Notes under the pieces: generated by a model | Told to the model about the DNA's origin: nothing | Seen by the model: only the letters and a program-made list of their open reading frames with translations | Databases searched by the model: none | DNA from: Nocardioides sp. Soil805 | GTDB lineage: Bacteria; Actinomycetota; Actinomycetes; Propionibacteriales; Nocardioidaceae | Direction of reading: 5' to 3' | Assembly (NCBI RefSeq): GCF_001429625.1 | Contig: NZ_LMSU01000002.1 | Coordinates: 868,001 to 932,000 of the forward strand | DNA length: 64,000 nt | Position numbers and translations under genes: made by a program | In this document: positions 47,557-59,308 of the stretch, one piece after another | Position numbering within the stretch: the stretch's first letter is position 1 | Layout: each line of letters begins with the position of its first letter

Positions 47557-48645
47557 TCATCCGACGGACGTACGACGCCGCCCGGCGAGCACGCGTGCGG
47601 CGAGCAGGGGCGCGTAGTGCTCCGCCACGAGCTCGCCGCACGCGTCTCGCCAGGTGCGGGTGCTGAGCTCGCGGCCCCGGGCGCCGAGCAGCGCGCGGTG
47701 GCGGTCCCCGACGACCGACTCGACGGCACGGCGCAGGCCGCTGGAGGTCGTCGGGTCGTAGAGCAGGCCCGTCTCCAGGTCGCGCACGACGCGAGGCGCC
47801 CCGCCCGCCCGCGGCGCGACCACGGGCAGCCCGCTGGCGGCCGCCTCGCGCAGCGTGTGGCAGCACGTCTCCTCCTCGCCGGGGTGCACGAGCACGTCGA
47901 GGGAGGCCAGGGCGGTGGCCAGGTCACCGGTCTGCAGCGCGCCGGTCTGGCGGGCCCGCGGGAGGTGGCGCCGCAGCCACGCCTGCTGGGGCCCGTCGCC
48001 GATCACCACCAGCTGGACGCCGGGCAGGTCCGCGACCTCGACGAGGCGGCGTACGCCGTGGCGCTCGTGCAGGCTCCCGGCGTAGCCGACCACCACGCTG
48101 CGTCCCTCGCGCGACCGCGCACGCGACCACTTCTCGTGCAGCCACCGGTCCCGCAGCTCGGGGGTGAACGCGCGGGTGTCGACGCCGGGCTCCCACACGG
48201 CGGGGTCGACGTCGAGCTGGTGCAGGCGGTCGGCGAGGAAGTCGGCCGTCACCAGCAGCCGGTCGGCCCGGGCGGCGACCTTGGCCTGCCAGAGGTCGCG
48301 GGTGGTCTCGGCCGGCGGCGAGTGCTGCACGACCAGTGTGGGTACGCCGAGTCGCCGGGCGTGCTTGAGCGCCTTGCGGCCGACCGTGCCGGGGGAGACG
48401 GCGTGCACGAGGTCCGGCTCGAAGCGCGTCAGCACCTCCCGCACCTGTCGGCCCGGCCTGTCGAGCGGACGGATGCGCGCGACCTGGCTGCGACGGTAGG
48501 TCGACAGGCCCGGGCCCGGCGCCACGACCAGCACCTCGTGGCCGGCGTCGATGAGGTGGTCGGCCAGCTGCTTGAGCGTGTTGGTGGTGCCGTCGACGGC
48601 GGGGTAGAACGTCTCGGTCACCAGGGCGATCCGACGGGTCTCCAT
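47557..48645 (-). CDS. family-4-type glycosyltransferase (GT-B)
   Basis: 362 residues. N-terminal acceptor domain TETFYPAVDGTTNTLKQLADHL and DLVHAVSPGTVGRKAL; C-terminal nucleotide-sugar domain VVGYAGSLHERHGVRRLVE, GDGPQQAWL, and the EX7E-like segment HPGEEETCCHTLREAAASGLPVVAP. Similar to mannosyltransferases of phosphatidylinositol mannoside and lipoglycan assembly. ATG 48645 with GGGAGG upstream. It ends 40 bases before the sdhC start but shows no motif link to it. Confidence 0.9.
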   Translation of the reverse strand: METRRIALVTETFYPAVDGTTNTLKQLADHLIDAGHEVLVVAPGPGLSTYRRSQVARIRPLDRPGRQVREVLTRFEPDLVHAVSPGTVGRKALKHARRLGVPTLVVQHSPPAETTRDLWQAKVAARADRLLVTADFLADRLHQLDVDPAVWEPGVDTRAFTPELRDRWLHEKWSRARSREGRSVVVGYAGSLHERHGVRRLVEVADLPGVQLVVIGDGPQQAWLRRHLPRARQTGALQTGDLATALASLDVLVHPGEEETCCHTLREAAASGLPVVAPRAGGAPRVVRDLETGLLYDPTTSSGLRRAVESVVGDRHRALLGARGRELSTRTWRDACGELVAEHYAPLLAARVLAGRRRTSVG

Positions 48646-48762
48646 GCCGACAACCTCCCGCGTGCCGGCCGCCGGCGCCGGTCGGACAGGCCAACCGGGC
48701 GTCAACGGACGGTGAAGCCTCGGGCGCCGGACGCGTGAGAGGTATCCCACAGGACCGTGCCC

Positions 48763-48792
48763 CTGACCCCGCGGACCCGGCGGGCCTATCCT
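48763..48792 (+). promoter_or_regulatory. promoter of mutAB, leaderless
   Basis: CTGACC (48763-48768), an 18-base spacer, then TATCCT (48787-48792), seven bases before ATG 48800. No ribosome site, so the mRNA probably begins at the start codon. Confidence 0.55.
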
Positions 48793-48799
48793 GCGCTGC

Positions 48800-50665
48800 A
48801 TGACTGACGACTCCGCCGTCGAGGGCGGCCTCGACGAGCCGTCGGAGCTGGAGCCCGCGCAGGGCTCGCTCCGGCTCGCCTCCCCGGACGACGAGCACGA
48901 CGCCACCGCCTGGGAGGCAGCCGCGGCCGCGGTGCTGCGCAAGGCGCGCCGGCTGGGGGACGACGACCCGGACTCGACCGTCTGGGACGCGCTCACCCGC
49001 ACCACGCTGGACGGCATCGCGGTGGCACCGATCGGGACCCGCGAGAGCGTCGCGGACCTGACCACGAGCGGACGGCCGACCCGCGCCGGCGACTGGGACG
49101 TCCGCACCTGGGTCTTCGGCCCGGACGCCGCGGCCGCCCACGAGGCCGTGCTGGTGGACCTGGAGAACGGCGCCACGTCGCTGTGGGTCGAGCTCGGCCG
49201 CGGCCTGGCGGCGTCGGACCTGCCGACCGTGCTGCAGGGCGTCTTCGCGGACCTCGCCCCGGTCACCCTCGACGCCCCGCACGAGCCGGTGGCCGCCGCC
49301 GAGGCGCTGCTCGCCGTGCTCGAGGAGCAGGGCGTGGACGGCCACCCCGGCACCAACCTCGGTGCCGACCCGGTCGGCGCGCGGGTGCGCCACGGGCTCG
49401 ACGCGACGTACGACGACCTGGTCACCGTGGCCCGGCTGGCCCGTGAGCACGGCGTCCTCGGCGTGGTCGTCGACGCCACCGCGCTGCACGACCAGGGAGC
49501 CACCGACGCCCAGGAGCTGGGCTACGCGATCGCCACCGGCGCGGCGTACCTCCGCGTCCTCACCACCGCCGGGCTGTCGCTGGAGGAGGCCCTCGGGCTG
49601 GTGGAGTTCCGCCTGGCCGCCACCGACGAGCAGTTCCCGACCATCGCCAAGCTGCGGGCCGCCCGCCGGTTGTGGGCGCGCGTCGTGGAGCTCTCCGGGG
49701 GCGCCGCCGAGGTCGCCACGATGCGCCAGCACGTCGTCACCAGTCGCCCGATGCTCAGCTCCTACGACCCCTGGGTCAACATGCTGCGCGGCACCGTCGC
49801 CGCCTTCGCGGCCGGGGTCGGCGGGGCCGAGGCCGTGACCGTCGTGCCCTTCGACGTCACCCTCGGCGTGCCGGACGCCCTCGGGCGAAGGGTCGCCCGC
49901 AACACCTCGTCGCTGCTCATCTCCGAGTCCCACGTGGCCCGGGTCGCGGACCCGGCGGGGGGCTCGTACGCCGTCGAGCGGCTCACCGACGACCTCGCCC
50001 GCGTGGCCTGGGAGGAGCTCGGCCGGATCGAGGCGGCGGGCGGGATCGTCGCCGCGCTCGACGACGGCTCGCTGCTCGCCCGCGTCGAGGAGGCCGCGAC
50101 GGTCCGCGCCGGCGAGGTCGCCACGCGTCGGCGCCCGCTGACCGGGCTCAGCGAGTTCCCGAACCTCGCCGAGGTGCTCCCCGAGCGCGTCGGCGACCCC
50201 GACCCGGTCCGGCGCCACGGCGCGGCCTTCGAGGCGCTGCGCGACGAGCCCGCCACCAGCCCGGTGTTCCTCGCGACCCTCGGCCCGGTGGCCGCCCACA
50301 CGGCGCGGGCCACCTTTGCCACCAACCTCCTCGCCGCCGGCGGGATCGCGGTCGAGGCCGCCGGACCGACCGACGGGGTCGAGTCGGTGCTGGCGGCGTA
50401 CTCCGGTCAGCCGGTGGTGTGCCTGGCCGGCACCGACACGACGTACGCCGAGTGGGGCACCGACGTCGTCGCCGCGCTCCGCGAGGCGGGCGCCACCCGC
50501 GTGATCATCGCCGGGGTTTCGACAGGCTCGACCTCCGGTGTCTTCGATCGCGTCGACGACAGTGCAGCCATGGGGGTGGACGCGCTCGCGTTCCTCACCC
50601 GGACGAGGCTCGTCCTGAGCGGGCGAGGGACGAGCACGGATGTCGAAGGGGAGGCGCTCGCATGA
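48800..50665 (+). CDS. mutA: methylmalonyl-CoA mutase small subunit
   Basis: 621 residues, the normal length. TIM-barrel half plus a degenerate C-terminal Rossmann domain without the B12 His motif, as expected for the non-catalytic chain that stabilises MutB. Family stretches: EDGPLAY-type opening absent but [42 protein letters not shown] region present (about 295-340). The tail is unusual: [22 protein letters not shown] and [18 protein letters not shown] replace the short link and end normally seen, and these codons coincide with two repeat-like DNA segments. ATGA overlap with mutB. Confidence 0.93.
   Translation: MTDDSAVEGGLDEPSELEPAQGSLRLASPDDEHDATAWEAAAAAVLRKARRLGDDDPDSTVWDALTRTTLDGIAVAPIGTRESVADLTTSGRPTRAGDWDVRTWVFGPDAAAAHEAVLVDLENGATSLWVELGRGLAASDLPTVLQGVFADLAPVTLDAPHEPVAAAEALLAVLEEQGVDGHPGTNLGADPVGARVRHGLDATYDDLVTVARLAREHGVLGVVVDATALHDQGATDAQELGYAIATGAAYLRVLTTAGLSLEEALGLVEFRLAATDEQFPTIAKLRAARRLWARVVELSGGAAEVATMRQHVVTSRPMLSSYDPWVNMLRGTVAAFAAGVGGAEAVTVVPFDVTLGVPDALGRRVARNTSSLLISESHVARVADPAGGSYAVERLTDDLARVAWEELGRIEAAGGIVAALDDGSLLARVEEAATVRAGEVATRRRPLTGLSEFPNLAEVLPERVGDPDPVRRHGAAFEALRDEPATSPVFLATLGPVAAHTARATFATNLLAAGGIAVEAAGPTDGVESVLAAYSGQPVVCLAGTDTTYAEWGTDVVAALREAGATRVIIAGVSTGSTSGVFDRVDDSAAMGVDALAFLTRTRLVLSGRGTSTDVEGEALA
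50511..50538 (+). repeat. palindromic-repeat-like segment inside mutA (first)
   Basis: GGTTTCGACAGGCTCGACC bounded by CCGG on both sides resembles a very common intergenic repeat of Nocardioides and related genomes (GGTTTCGAC-AGCTC-ACC type, from memory). It is read in frame as [10 protein letters not shown]. Confidence 0.5.
50607..50651 (+). repeat. palindromic-repeat-like segment at the 3' end of mutA (second)
   Basis: GGCTCGTCCTGAGCGGGCGA then GTCGAAGGGG matches the other half of the same type of genomic repeat (CTCGTCCTGAGC...GTCGAAGG). It encodes the last dozen residues of MutA. Confidence 0.5.
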
Positions 50666-52851
50666 GCATTCCGGACAGCTTCGCGGGGCTCCCGCTGGGT
50701 GGGGCGGCCCGACCGGTCGGCGCCGGTGCCGTCGCGACCACCGGGGATGCGGAGGCCTGGGCCAGCCCCGAGGGCATCGACATCCTCCCGGTCTACGGCC
50801 CCGAGCACGTCGAGGGCCTCGACGCCCTCGACACCTGGCCGGGCCTGAGCCCGTTCCTGCGCGGGCCCTACCCGACGATGTACACCACCCAGCCGTGGAC
50901 GGTGCGCCAGTACGCTGGCTTCTCGACCGCCGAGGAGTCCAACGCGTTCTACCGGCGCAACCTCGCCGCCGGTCAGAAGGGCCTCTCGGTCGCCTTCGAC
51001 CTGGCGACCCACCGCGGCTACGACTCCGACCACCCCCGGGTGCGCGGCGACGTCGGCATGGCGGGCGTGGCCATCGACTCCATCTACGACACGCGGACGC
51101 TCTTCGACGGCATCCCGCTCGACGAGATGTCGGTGTCGATGACCATGAACGGCGCCGTGCTGCCGATCATGGCGATGTACATCGCGGCCGCCGAGGAGCA
51201 GGGGGTCGAGCCGGAGCAGCTCGCCGGGACCATCCAGAACGACATCCTCAAGGAGTTCATGGTCCGCAACACCTACATCTACCCGCCGGCGCCCAGCATG
51301 CGGATCATCAGCGACATCTTCCAGTACACGTCGCAGCGGATGCCGCGCTTCAACTCGATCTCCATCTCCGGCTACCACATCCAGGAGGCCGGGGCCACGG
51401 CCGACCTCGAGCTCGCCTACACGCTCGCCGACGGCGTCGAGTACATCCGCGCCGGGCTCGACGCGGGCCTCACCATCGACAAGTTCGCCCCGCGCCTGTC
51501 CTTCTTCTGGGCGATCGGGATGAACTTCTTCATGGAGGTCGCCAAGATGCGCGCGGCCCGGGCCCTGTGGGCGCGACTCGTGCGCGACTTCGAGCCGCAG
51601 AACCCCAAGTCGCTGTCGCTGCGCACCCACTCCCAGACCAGCGGGTGGTCGCTGACCGCCCAGGACGTCTTCAACAACGTGGGCCGCACCTGCATCGAGG
51701 CGATGGCCGCGACCCAGGGCCACACCCAGTCGCTGCACACCAACGCCCTCGACGAGGCGATCGCCCTGCCGACCGACTTCTCGGCCCGCATCGCCCGCAA
51801 CACCCAGCTCCTGCTCCAGCAGGAGTCGCGGACCACCGAGGTCATCGACCCGTGGGCCGGCTCCTACTACGTCGAGCGGCTCACCCACGACCTCGCCGAG
51901 CGCGCCTGGGCGCACATCCTGGAGGCCGAGAGGGCCGGCGGGATGGCGAAGGCGATCGAGCAGGGCATCCCCAAGATGCGCATCGAGGAGGCGGCCGCCC
52001 GCACCCAGGCGCGCATCGACGCCGGGCACCAGAAGGTCATCGGGGTCAACACGTTCCGGCTCGCCGACGAGGACCCGCTCGACGTGCTCAAGGTCGACAA
52101 CGACGACGTCTACCGCCAGCAGATCGCCAAGCTCGAGCGGCTGCGCGCCGAGCGCGACGACGACGACGTACGCCGTGCGCTCGAGGCCCTGACCGCCAGT
52201 GCGGAGCGCGGCGCCTCCGGCGACGGGTCGCTGGAGGGCAACCTCCTCGCGCTGGCCGTCGACGCGGCCCGGGCGAAGGCCACCGTCGGCGAGATCTCCG
52301 ACGCGCTGGAGAAGGTCTACGGCCGCCACCAGGCGGTCATTCGTACGATCAGCGGCGTGTACCGCGACGAGGCAGGCCGAGGAGACCACGGGGAGCCCGA
52401 CGGCAAGGTCGCCCGGGTGCTGGCCGCGACCGAGGAGTTCGAGGAGGCCGAGGGGCGGCGTCCGCGCATCCTGGTCGCCAAGATGGGCCAGGACGGCCAC
52501 GACCGTGGCCAGAAGGTGGTGGTCACCGCCTTCGCCGACCTCGGCTTCGACGTCGACGTGGGGCCGTTGTTCTCCACGCCCGAGGAGGTCGCCCAGCAGG
52601 CGGTCGACGCCGACGTGCACATCGTCGGCGTCTCGTCGCTGGCCGCCGGTCACCTGACGCTGCTGCCCGCGCTCAAGCAGGCGCTGGCCGACCAGGGTCG
52701 CCCGGACATCATGGTCGTCATCGGCGGCGTGATCCCGCCCGACGACGTGGCCACCCTCAAGGACATGGGTGCCGCGGCGGTGTTCCTGCCGGGCACGGTG
52801 ATCGCCGACTCGGCGCTCGACCTGCTGTCCAAGCTGCGCAGCTCGTCGTGA
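50662..52851 (+). CDS. mutB: methylmalonyl-CoA mutase large subunit
   Basis: 729 residues. Catalytic TIM barrel with [40 protein letters not shown] (listed in part), [12 protein letters not shown] and [19 protein letters not shown]-terminal B12 domain carries [13 protein letters not shown] (DxHxxG lower-ligand motif) and GGVIPPDD. Isomerises (R)-methylmalonyl-CoA to succinyl-CoA, feeding propionate and odd-chain or branched substrates into the TCA cycle. Starts on the mutA stop (ATGA); meaB follows ten bases later. Confidence 0.97.
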   Translation: MSIPDSFAGLPLGGAARPVGAGAVATTGDAEAWASPEGIDILPVYGPEHVEGLDALDTWPGLSPFLRGPYPTMYTTQPWTVRQYAGFSTAEESNAFYRRNLAAGQKGLSVAFDLATHRGYDSDHPRVRGDVGMAGVAIDSIYDTRTLFDGIPLDEMSVSMTMNGAVLPIMAMYIAAAEEQGVEPEQLAGTIQNDILKEFMVRNTYIYPPAPSMRIISDIFQYTSQRMPRFNSISISGYHIQEAGATADLELAYTLADGVEYIRAGLDAGLTIDKFAPRLSFFWAIGMNFFMEVAKMRAARALWARLVRDFEPQNPKSLSLRTHSQTSGWSLTAQDVFNNVGRTCIEAMAATQGHTQSLHTNALDEAIALPTDFSARIARNTQLLLQQESRTTEVIDPWAGSYYVERLTHDLAERAWAHILEAERAGGMAKAIEQGIPKMRIEEAAARTQARIDAGHQKVIGVNTFRLADEDPLDVLKVDNDDVYRQQIAKLERLRAERDDDDVRRALEALTASAERGASGDGSLEGNLLALAVDAARAKATVGEISDALEKVYGRHQAVIRTISGVYRDEAGRGDHGEPDGKVARVLAATEEFEEAEGRRPRILVAKMGQDGHDRGQKVVVTAFADLGFDVDVGPLFSTPEEVAQQAVDADVHIVGVSSLAAGHLTLLPALKQALADQGRPDIMVVIGGVIPPDDVATLKDMGAAAVFLPGTVIADSALDLLSKLRSSS

Positions 52852-52861
52852 CGGTGGCCTG

Positions 52862-53836
52862 ATGGCGGTCCCCGACGTCGGCTCCCTCGTCGAGGGCATC
52901 CGGGACGGGCAGCGGTCCGCGGTCTCCCGCGCGATCACGCTCGTCGAGTCGTCGCGCGCCGACCACCGGGCGGCGGCGCGTGAGCTGCTCACCGAGCTGG
53001 GGGGCACGAGCAGCTCCGTCCGGGTCGGCATCTCGGGTGTCCCCGGCGTGGGCAAGTCGACGTTCATCGAGGCCCTCGGGTCCACCCTGACCGGTGCCGG
53101 GCACCGGGTCGGCGTGCTCGCGGTCGACCCGTCCTCGGTGCGCACCGGAGGGTCGGTGCTCGGTGACAAGACCCGGATGGCGACCCTGTCGGTCGACCCG
53201 AACGCCTACATCCGGCCCTCGCCCTCGGCCGGGACCCTCGGCGGCGTCGCGCGGGCCACCACGCAGGCGATGCTGGTCCTCGAGGCCGCCGGGTACGACG
53301 TGGTGCTCGTCGAGACGGTCGGCGTGGGGCAGTCCGAGGTCACCGTCGCCGGGATGGTCGACACGTTCTTGTTCCTCACCCTGGCCCGCACCGGCGACCA
53401 GCTCCAGGGCATCAAGAAGGGCATCCTGGAGATCGCCGACGTCATCGCGGTCAACAAGGCCGACGGCGACCGCGAGCAGGAGGCGCGCGGCGCCGCGCGC
53501 GAGCTCGCCGGAGCCCTGCGGCTCGTGCACGGCAAGGGCGAGTGGGCACCACCGGTCGTCACCTGCTCCGCGCTCACCGGCGTCGGCGTCGAGGAGGTCT
53601 GGAGGCGCGTGGAGGCGCACCGCGAGCACCTCGGCGAGGCGGGGCTGCTGCACAAGCGGGCCGGCCAGCAGCTCGACTTCACGTGGTCGCTGGTGCGCGA
53701 CGAGCTCGACCAGCGGCTGCGCCGCTCCGCCTCGGTGGCCGCGATCCGCGACGAGGTGCGGGCCGCGGTGCTCTCCGGTGAGCTGCCCGCGCCGATGGCC
53801 GCCGACCGGCTCCTGGCGGCGTACGACGCCGGCTGA
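52862..53836 (+). CDS. meaB: MeaB/ArgK-family GTPase chaperone
   Basis: 324 residues. G3E-type GTPase: Walker A GVPGVGKSTF (about 61-70), DPSSVRTGGSVLGDKTRM, ETVGVGQSE and NKADGDRE (base recognition). Protects and reloads the B12 cofactor of methylmalonyl-CoA mutase. The location directly after mutB confirms the role. Confidence 0.96.
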   Translation: MAVPDVGSLVEGIRDGQRSAVSRAITLVESSRADHRAAARELLTELGGTSSSVRVGISGVPGVGKSTFIEALGSTLTGAGHRVGVLAVDPSSVRTGGSVLGDKTRMATLSVDPNAYIRPSPSAGTLGGVARATTQAMLVLEAAGYDVVLVETVGVGQSEVTVAGMVDTFLFLTLARTGDQLQGIKKGILEIADVIAVNKADGDREQEARGAARELAGALRLVHGKGEWAPPVVTCSALTGVGVEEVWRRVEAHREHLGEAGLLHKRAGQQLDFTWSLVRDELDQRLRRSASVAAIRDEVRAAVLSGELPAPMAADRLLAAYDAG

Positions 53837-53902
53837 ACGATCCGTCCGCATGGCGCGGGCCCACCCGGACGGGCGTGGACCTCACCTAGGATGGGGAGTC
53901 TC

Positions 53903-55096
53903 ATGCCTGACCACTCCCAGACCGACGCCGCGTCGCTGGTGGACGAGGTCGTCGACAAGTACGCCGACGAGCTCATCGACCTGCGGCGTGACCTGCACGC
54001 CCACCCCGAGCTCAGCTGGACCGAGTCCCGCACGACCGACCGCGTCGTCGAGCACCTCGACGGCACCGGGTGGTCGCTGGCCAAGCTCGAAGGCGGGGGC
54101 CTGGTCGCGGACATCGGCGAGGGTGGCGGCCTGGTGGCGCTGCGCGCCGACCTGGACGCGCTGCCCATCGACGACCTCACCACCGACCCGTGGAGCAGCA
54201 CGGTGCCCGGTGTCGCCCACGCCTGCGGCCACGACGTGCACGTGAGCGGTCTCATCGGCTCCGGCCTGGCCCTCGCGGCCCTGCAGGAGCACGGGTTGCT
54301 GCCGGGACGGGTGCGGCTGCTCTTCCAGCCCGCCGAGGAGGTCATGCCCGGCGGCGCGCTGCACCTCATCCGCTCCGGTGCCCTCGACGGCGTCCAGCAC
54401 GTCTTCGGCCTGCACTGCGACCCCAGCCTGGACGTGGGCCGCGTCGGCATGCGGGAGGGCCCGATCACCGGGGCCGCGGACTCGCTCAGCGTCCGCCTCG
54501 CCGGCAAGGGCGGGCACACCAGCCGCCCGCACCTGACCGAGGACCTCACCTTCGCCATCGGCAAGCTCATCACCGAGCTGCCGGCCATCCTCAGCCGCCG
54601 CCTCGACCCCCGCGCGGGGGTCAGCGTGGTGTGGGGGATGGTCCGCGCCGGCTCCGCGCCCAACGTCATCCCGCACGCCGGCCTCGTCGCCGGCACCGTG
54701 CGGATGCTCGACGCGGTCGCCTGGGCCGACGCCGAGCACCTCGTGCGCCAGCTGGTCACCCAGATCGTGTCGCCGTACGGCGTGACCGCCGAGGTCACCT
54801 ACCAGCGCGGCGTGCCCCCGGTGGTCAACGGCGCGGCGAGCACCCGCATCCTCGGCGACGCGGTGGAGCGGGTGCTGGGCCCGCACGGCCACGTCTCCAC
54901 CCAGCAGAGCCTGGGCGGTGAGGACTTCGGGTGGTACCTCGACAAGGTCCCGGGCGCGATGGCCCGCCTCGGCACCCGCACGCCGGGCGGTCCGACGTAC
55001 GACCTGCACCAGGGGAACCTGCGCGTGGACGAGCGGGCCACGATGATCGGCGCGCGCGTGCTCGCCGAGTCGGCCGTCACCGCCCTGCGGGGCTGA
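53903..55096 (+). CDS. M20-family amidohydrolase
   Basis: 397 residues. Metal-site stretches: LRADLDALPI, HACGHDVHVSGL, LFQPAEEVMPGGA, LHCDPS and GGEDFGWYL, with the dimerisation lid GKGGHTSRPH. Typical of hippurate/N-acyl-amino-acid amidohydrolases (M20D), which remove acyl groups from amino acids or related compounds; exact substrate unknown. ATG 53903 is preferred because TAGGAT (53887-53892) overlaps the earlier ATG and GGGGAG precedes 53903. It may be cotranscribed with meaB through a 66-bp gap. Confidence 0.9.
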   Translation: MPDHSQTDAASLVDEVVDKYADELIDLRRDLHAHPELSWTESRTTDRVVEHLDGTGWSLAKLEGGGLVADIGEGGGLVALRADLDALPIDDLTTDPWSSTVPGVAHACGHDVHVSGLIGSGLALAALQEHGLLPGRVRLLFQPAEEVMPGGALHLIRSGALDGVQHVFGLHCDPSLDVGRVGMREGPITGAADSLSVRLAGKGGHTSRPHLTEDLTFAIGKLITELPAILSRRLDPRAGVSVVWGMVRAGSAPNVIPHAGLVAGTVRMLDAVAWADAEHLVRQLVTQIVSPYGVTAEVTYQRGVPPVVNGAASTRILGDAVERVLGPHGHVSTQQSLGGEDFGWYLDKVPGAMARLGTRTPGGPTYDLHQGNLRVDERATMIGARVLAESAVTALRG

Positions 55097-55109
55097 CGGC
55101 CGACCCGCC

Positions 55110-56402
55110 TCATTCCTTGCGGTAGGGCACGCCGTCCGCGGCCGGGGGCCGGGAGCGACCGACGAGCCCGGCCACGGCGAAGATGGTGATGACGTAGGGC
55201 AGCATCAGCATGAACTGGCTGGGCACCGGCGATCCGATGACCGCCAGGACGCCCTGGAGGTTGGACGCGAAGCCGAACAGCAGTGCGGCCAGGGTCGCGC
55301 GGATCGGGTCCCACTTGCCGAAGATCACCGCCGCGAGGGCGATGTAGCCCGCGCCACCGGTCATCTCGCGGTTGAACTGCGGGACCGACACCAGGGTGTA
55401 GAACGCGCCGCCCATGCCGGCGACGGCGCCGGCCAGCAGGATGGTGCGGTAGCGGGTGCGGTTGACCTTGATGCCCACGGTGTCGGCGGCCAGGGGGTGC
55501 TCGCCGACGGCGCGCACGCGCAGGCCCCACCGGGTGCGGTAGAGCGCGAAGGCGACCACGGCGACCGCGATGTAGAGCAGGTAGACCACGGCGGTCTGGC
55601 GGAAGAAGACCGGCCCGACGAGCGGGATGTCGCCCAGCACCGGGATCGGGATCCGCGGGAAGCGCGGCGGGGTGTTGAGGGTCGCGGCGTTGGGGGCCAG
55701 CACCTGGCTGAACAAGAAGCTGGTGAGGCCGATGACGAGCACGTTGAGCACCACGCCGACGATGACCTGGTCGACGAAGTAGGTGATCGCGAACAGGCCG
55801 AGCACCAGTGCCACCAGGGCGCCGGCGACCATCGCGGCGATTAGGCCGACCCAGGGAGATCCGGTCAGCGAGCCGAGCAGGGCGGCCGCGAACGCGCCGA
55901 AGAGCAGCTGGCCGTCGATGGCGATGTTGACCACTCCGGCGCGCTCACCCAGGACGCCGCCGAGGGCGCCGAAGACGAGGGGCACCGAGAGCGCGATGGA
56001 CCCGGCCAGCAGGCCGACCACCGGCACGGTCTCGCCGGCCGCGGCCCAGGTGAGGAAGCCCGCCATCCAGGCCACGGCGAAGACCACCAGGACCCAGATC
56101 GGCGACGTGCGGCGCGCGAGGTAGCGGCGCACGGACTCGGCGGTCAGCAGCGCGCACACTGCGGTGAGGGTCCACGCGCCGGCCGCCGCCGGCACCGTGA
56201 GCTCGGGCAGCGAGGCGAAGTCGGTGCTGACGGCGAGGCGGAAGGTCGTGTCGCCGGAGGGGGCCTCCAGCAGCAGGATCAGCGCCAGGCCCAGCGTCAG
56301 GACCCCGAAGATGACGGGGGTCTTGAGGCTGCGCACCGCGACGGTGTCGACCACCGGCGCAGAGGTGGGCGCGGGAGCGGGGGACAGGCCTGGGGTGGTC
56401 AC
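55110..56402 (-). CDS. nucleoside ABC importer permease (second)
   Basis: 430 residues with about 10-11 helices, of the RbsC/BmpA-associated permease family. GALGGVLGERAGVVNIAIDGQLLFGAF is the family signature (split here), with VRAVGEHPLAADTVGIKVNRTRYRT as coupling region. N-terminal Pro/Ala-rich extension of about 30 residues. GTG 56402 overlaps the first permease's stop. Confidence 0.92.
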   Translation of the reverse strand: MTTPGLSPAPAPTSAPVVDTVAVRSLKTPVIFGVLTLGLALILLLEAPSGDTTFRLAVSTDFASLPELTVPAAAGAWTLTAVCALLTAESVRRYLARRTSPIWVLVVFAVAWMAGFLTWAAAGETVPVVGLLAGSIALSVPLVFGALGGVLGERAGVVNIAIDGQLLFGAFAAALLGSLTGSPWVGLIAAMVAGALVALVLGLFAITYFVDQVIVGVVLNVLVIGLTSFLFSQVLAPNAATLNTPPRFPRIPIPVLGDIPLVGPVFFRQTAVVYLLYIAVAVVAFALYRTRWGLRVRAVGEHPLAADTVGIKVNRTRYRTILLAGAVAGMGGAFYTLVSVPQFNREMTGGAGYIALAAVIFGKWDPIRATLAALLFGFASNLQGVLAVIGSPVPSQFMLMLPYVITIFAVAGLVGRSRPPAADGVPYRKE

Positions 56403-57675
56403 TTCGCCTCCTTGGCGGGGAGCCGGAAGATCGCACGGACCAGGGGCGGTGCGGCGATGAAGAGGACGATGAGGGACTGCACGACGAGCACGATGTCGAC
56501 CGGGATGCCCTCGGAGGCCTGCATGGCGAAGCCGCCGGCCTTGAAGGCGCCGAAGAGGAGCCCGGCGGCCAGGATGCCCAGTGGTCGGGACCGCCCGAGG
56601 AGGGCCACGGTGATGGCGTCGAAGCCGATGCCGGCGTCGAGGTCGACGGTGACGCCGCTGGTGACGGTGCCCAGCACCTGGTTGGTGCCCGCCAGGCCCA
56701 CGAGGGCGCCGGCGATGAGCATGACCACGATGTAGGTGCGACCGACGTCGATCCCGGCGGCGCGGGCGGCGCTGGGGTTCTCGCCGACGGCCCGGATGCG
56801 GTAGCCGAGGGTGGCCCGGTTGAGCAGCCACCACACGTACGCGACCGCGACCAGGGCCAGCACGAAGCCGAGGTGCAGGTTGAACCGCTCGCCGAGGATG
56901 TCCGGCAGGATCGCCGACTCCTTGGCCGGCGACGACTTCGGGTTGCCCGAGCCCGGCGCCTGCAGCAGGCCCTGGCGCGAGAGCATGAAGAAGACGAGGT
57001 AGAACCCGACGTAGTTGAGCATGATCGTGACGATCACCTCGTGGGCGCCGGTGCGGGCCTTGAGCACGCCGGCGATGCCGGCCCACAGGGCCCCGGCCAG
57101 CGAGCCGGCCAGGATCGCCAGCGGCAGGTGGATGACCATCGGCAGGTCGAACGCGAAGGCCACCCAGCCGGCAGCGGCGCCCGCGAGCAGCATCTGGCCG
57201 CGGCCGCCGATGTTGAACAGGCCGGCCCGGAACGCCAGCCCGACCCCGAGGCCGGCCGCGATGAGCGGGCCGGCGAACTTGAGGGTGTCGGTGAGCGGGC
57301 GGATCTGGGTGGCGAAGTCGTCGACGCGGTCGTTGTAGACCGCGCCGCGGAACAGCGCGGTGTAGGCGCCCCAGACCGCGTCCCAGGTGGCGGTGAAGAA
57401 GTCGCCCGGACGGGCGAAGACGTACGACGCCGTGTCGCGCACCCGCTCGTCGGTGAGCGCGATCATGAGCGATCCGACCGCGATGGCCAGCACTACGGCC
57501 AGCACGCCGGCCAGGGCGTTGCCGGAGGCGATCTCACGCAGCATGGAGTGGGTCCGGCTCGGTGCCTCGGGCTCGGGCTCCGGTGCGGAGGTCCGGGTCC
57601 CCGTCGGCCGGGTGTCCGTCGGCCCGGCGCCGCCGAGCTTCTCGGCCTCGGTCTGGGGGGTCTCGTCGGTGCCGC

Positions 57676-57679
<4 letters not shown>
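56399..57679 (-). CDS. nucleoside ABC importer permease (first)
   Basis: 426 residues. A disordered acidic/Thr-rich N-terminus of about 45 residues precedes about nine helices; GVGLAFRAGLFNIGGRGQML and IRAVGENPSAARAAGIDVGR are the family signatures. Pairs with the second permease to form the heterodimeric channel. GTG 57679 overlaps the ATPase stop (GTGA). Confidence 0.92.
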
Positions 57680-59190
<1,511 letters not shown>

Positions 59191-59240
59191 GGGACCGCAT
59201 CCTATTCACGCGGCGATCGCGGCCGCCGCCGGGACGTGCC

Positions 59241-59274
59241 ACGGGGAGGCCGACCTCGCGGTCGACCTCCCCGT
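59241..59274 (-). terminator. hairpin between the bmpA-type gene and its ABC genes
   Basis: Stem 59241-59255 with 59260-59274: 15 bp, one G-U pair on the minus strand, GCGA tetraloop. Probably lets most transcripts end after the binding-protein gene, giving excess binding protein over membrane parts. Confidence 0.75.
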
Positions 59275-59308
59275 GCTGGAGCTTCAGGTTGAGCTGGCTA
59301 CCGGGACC

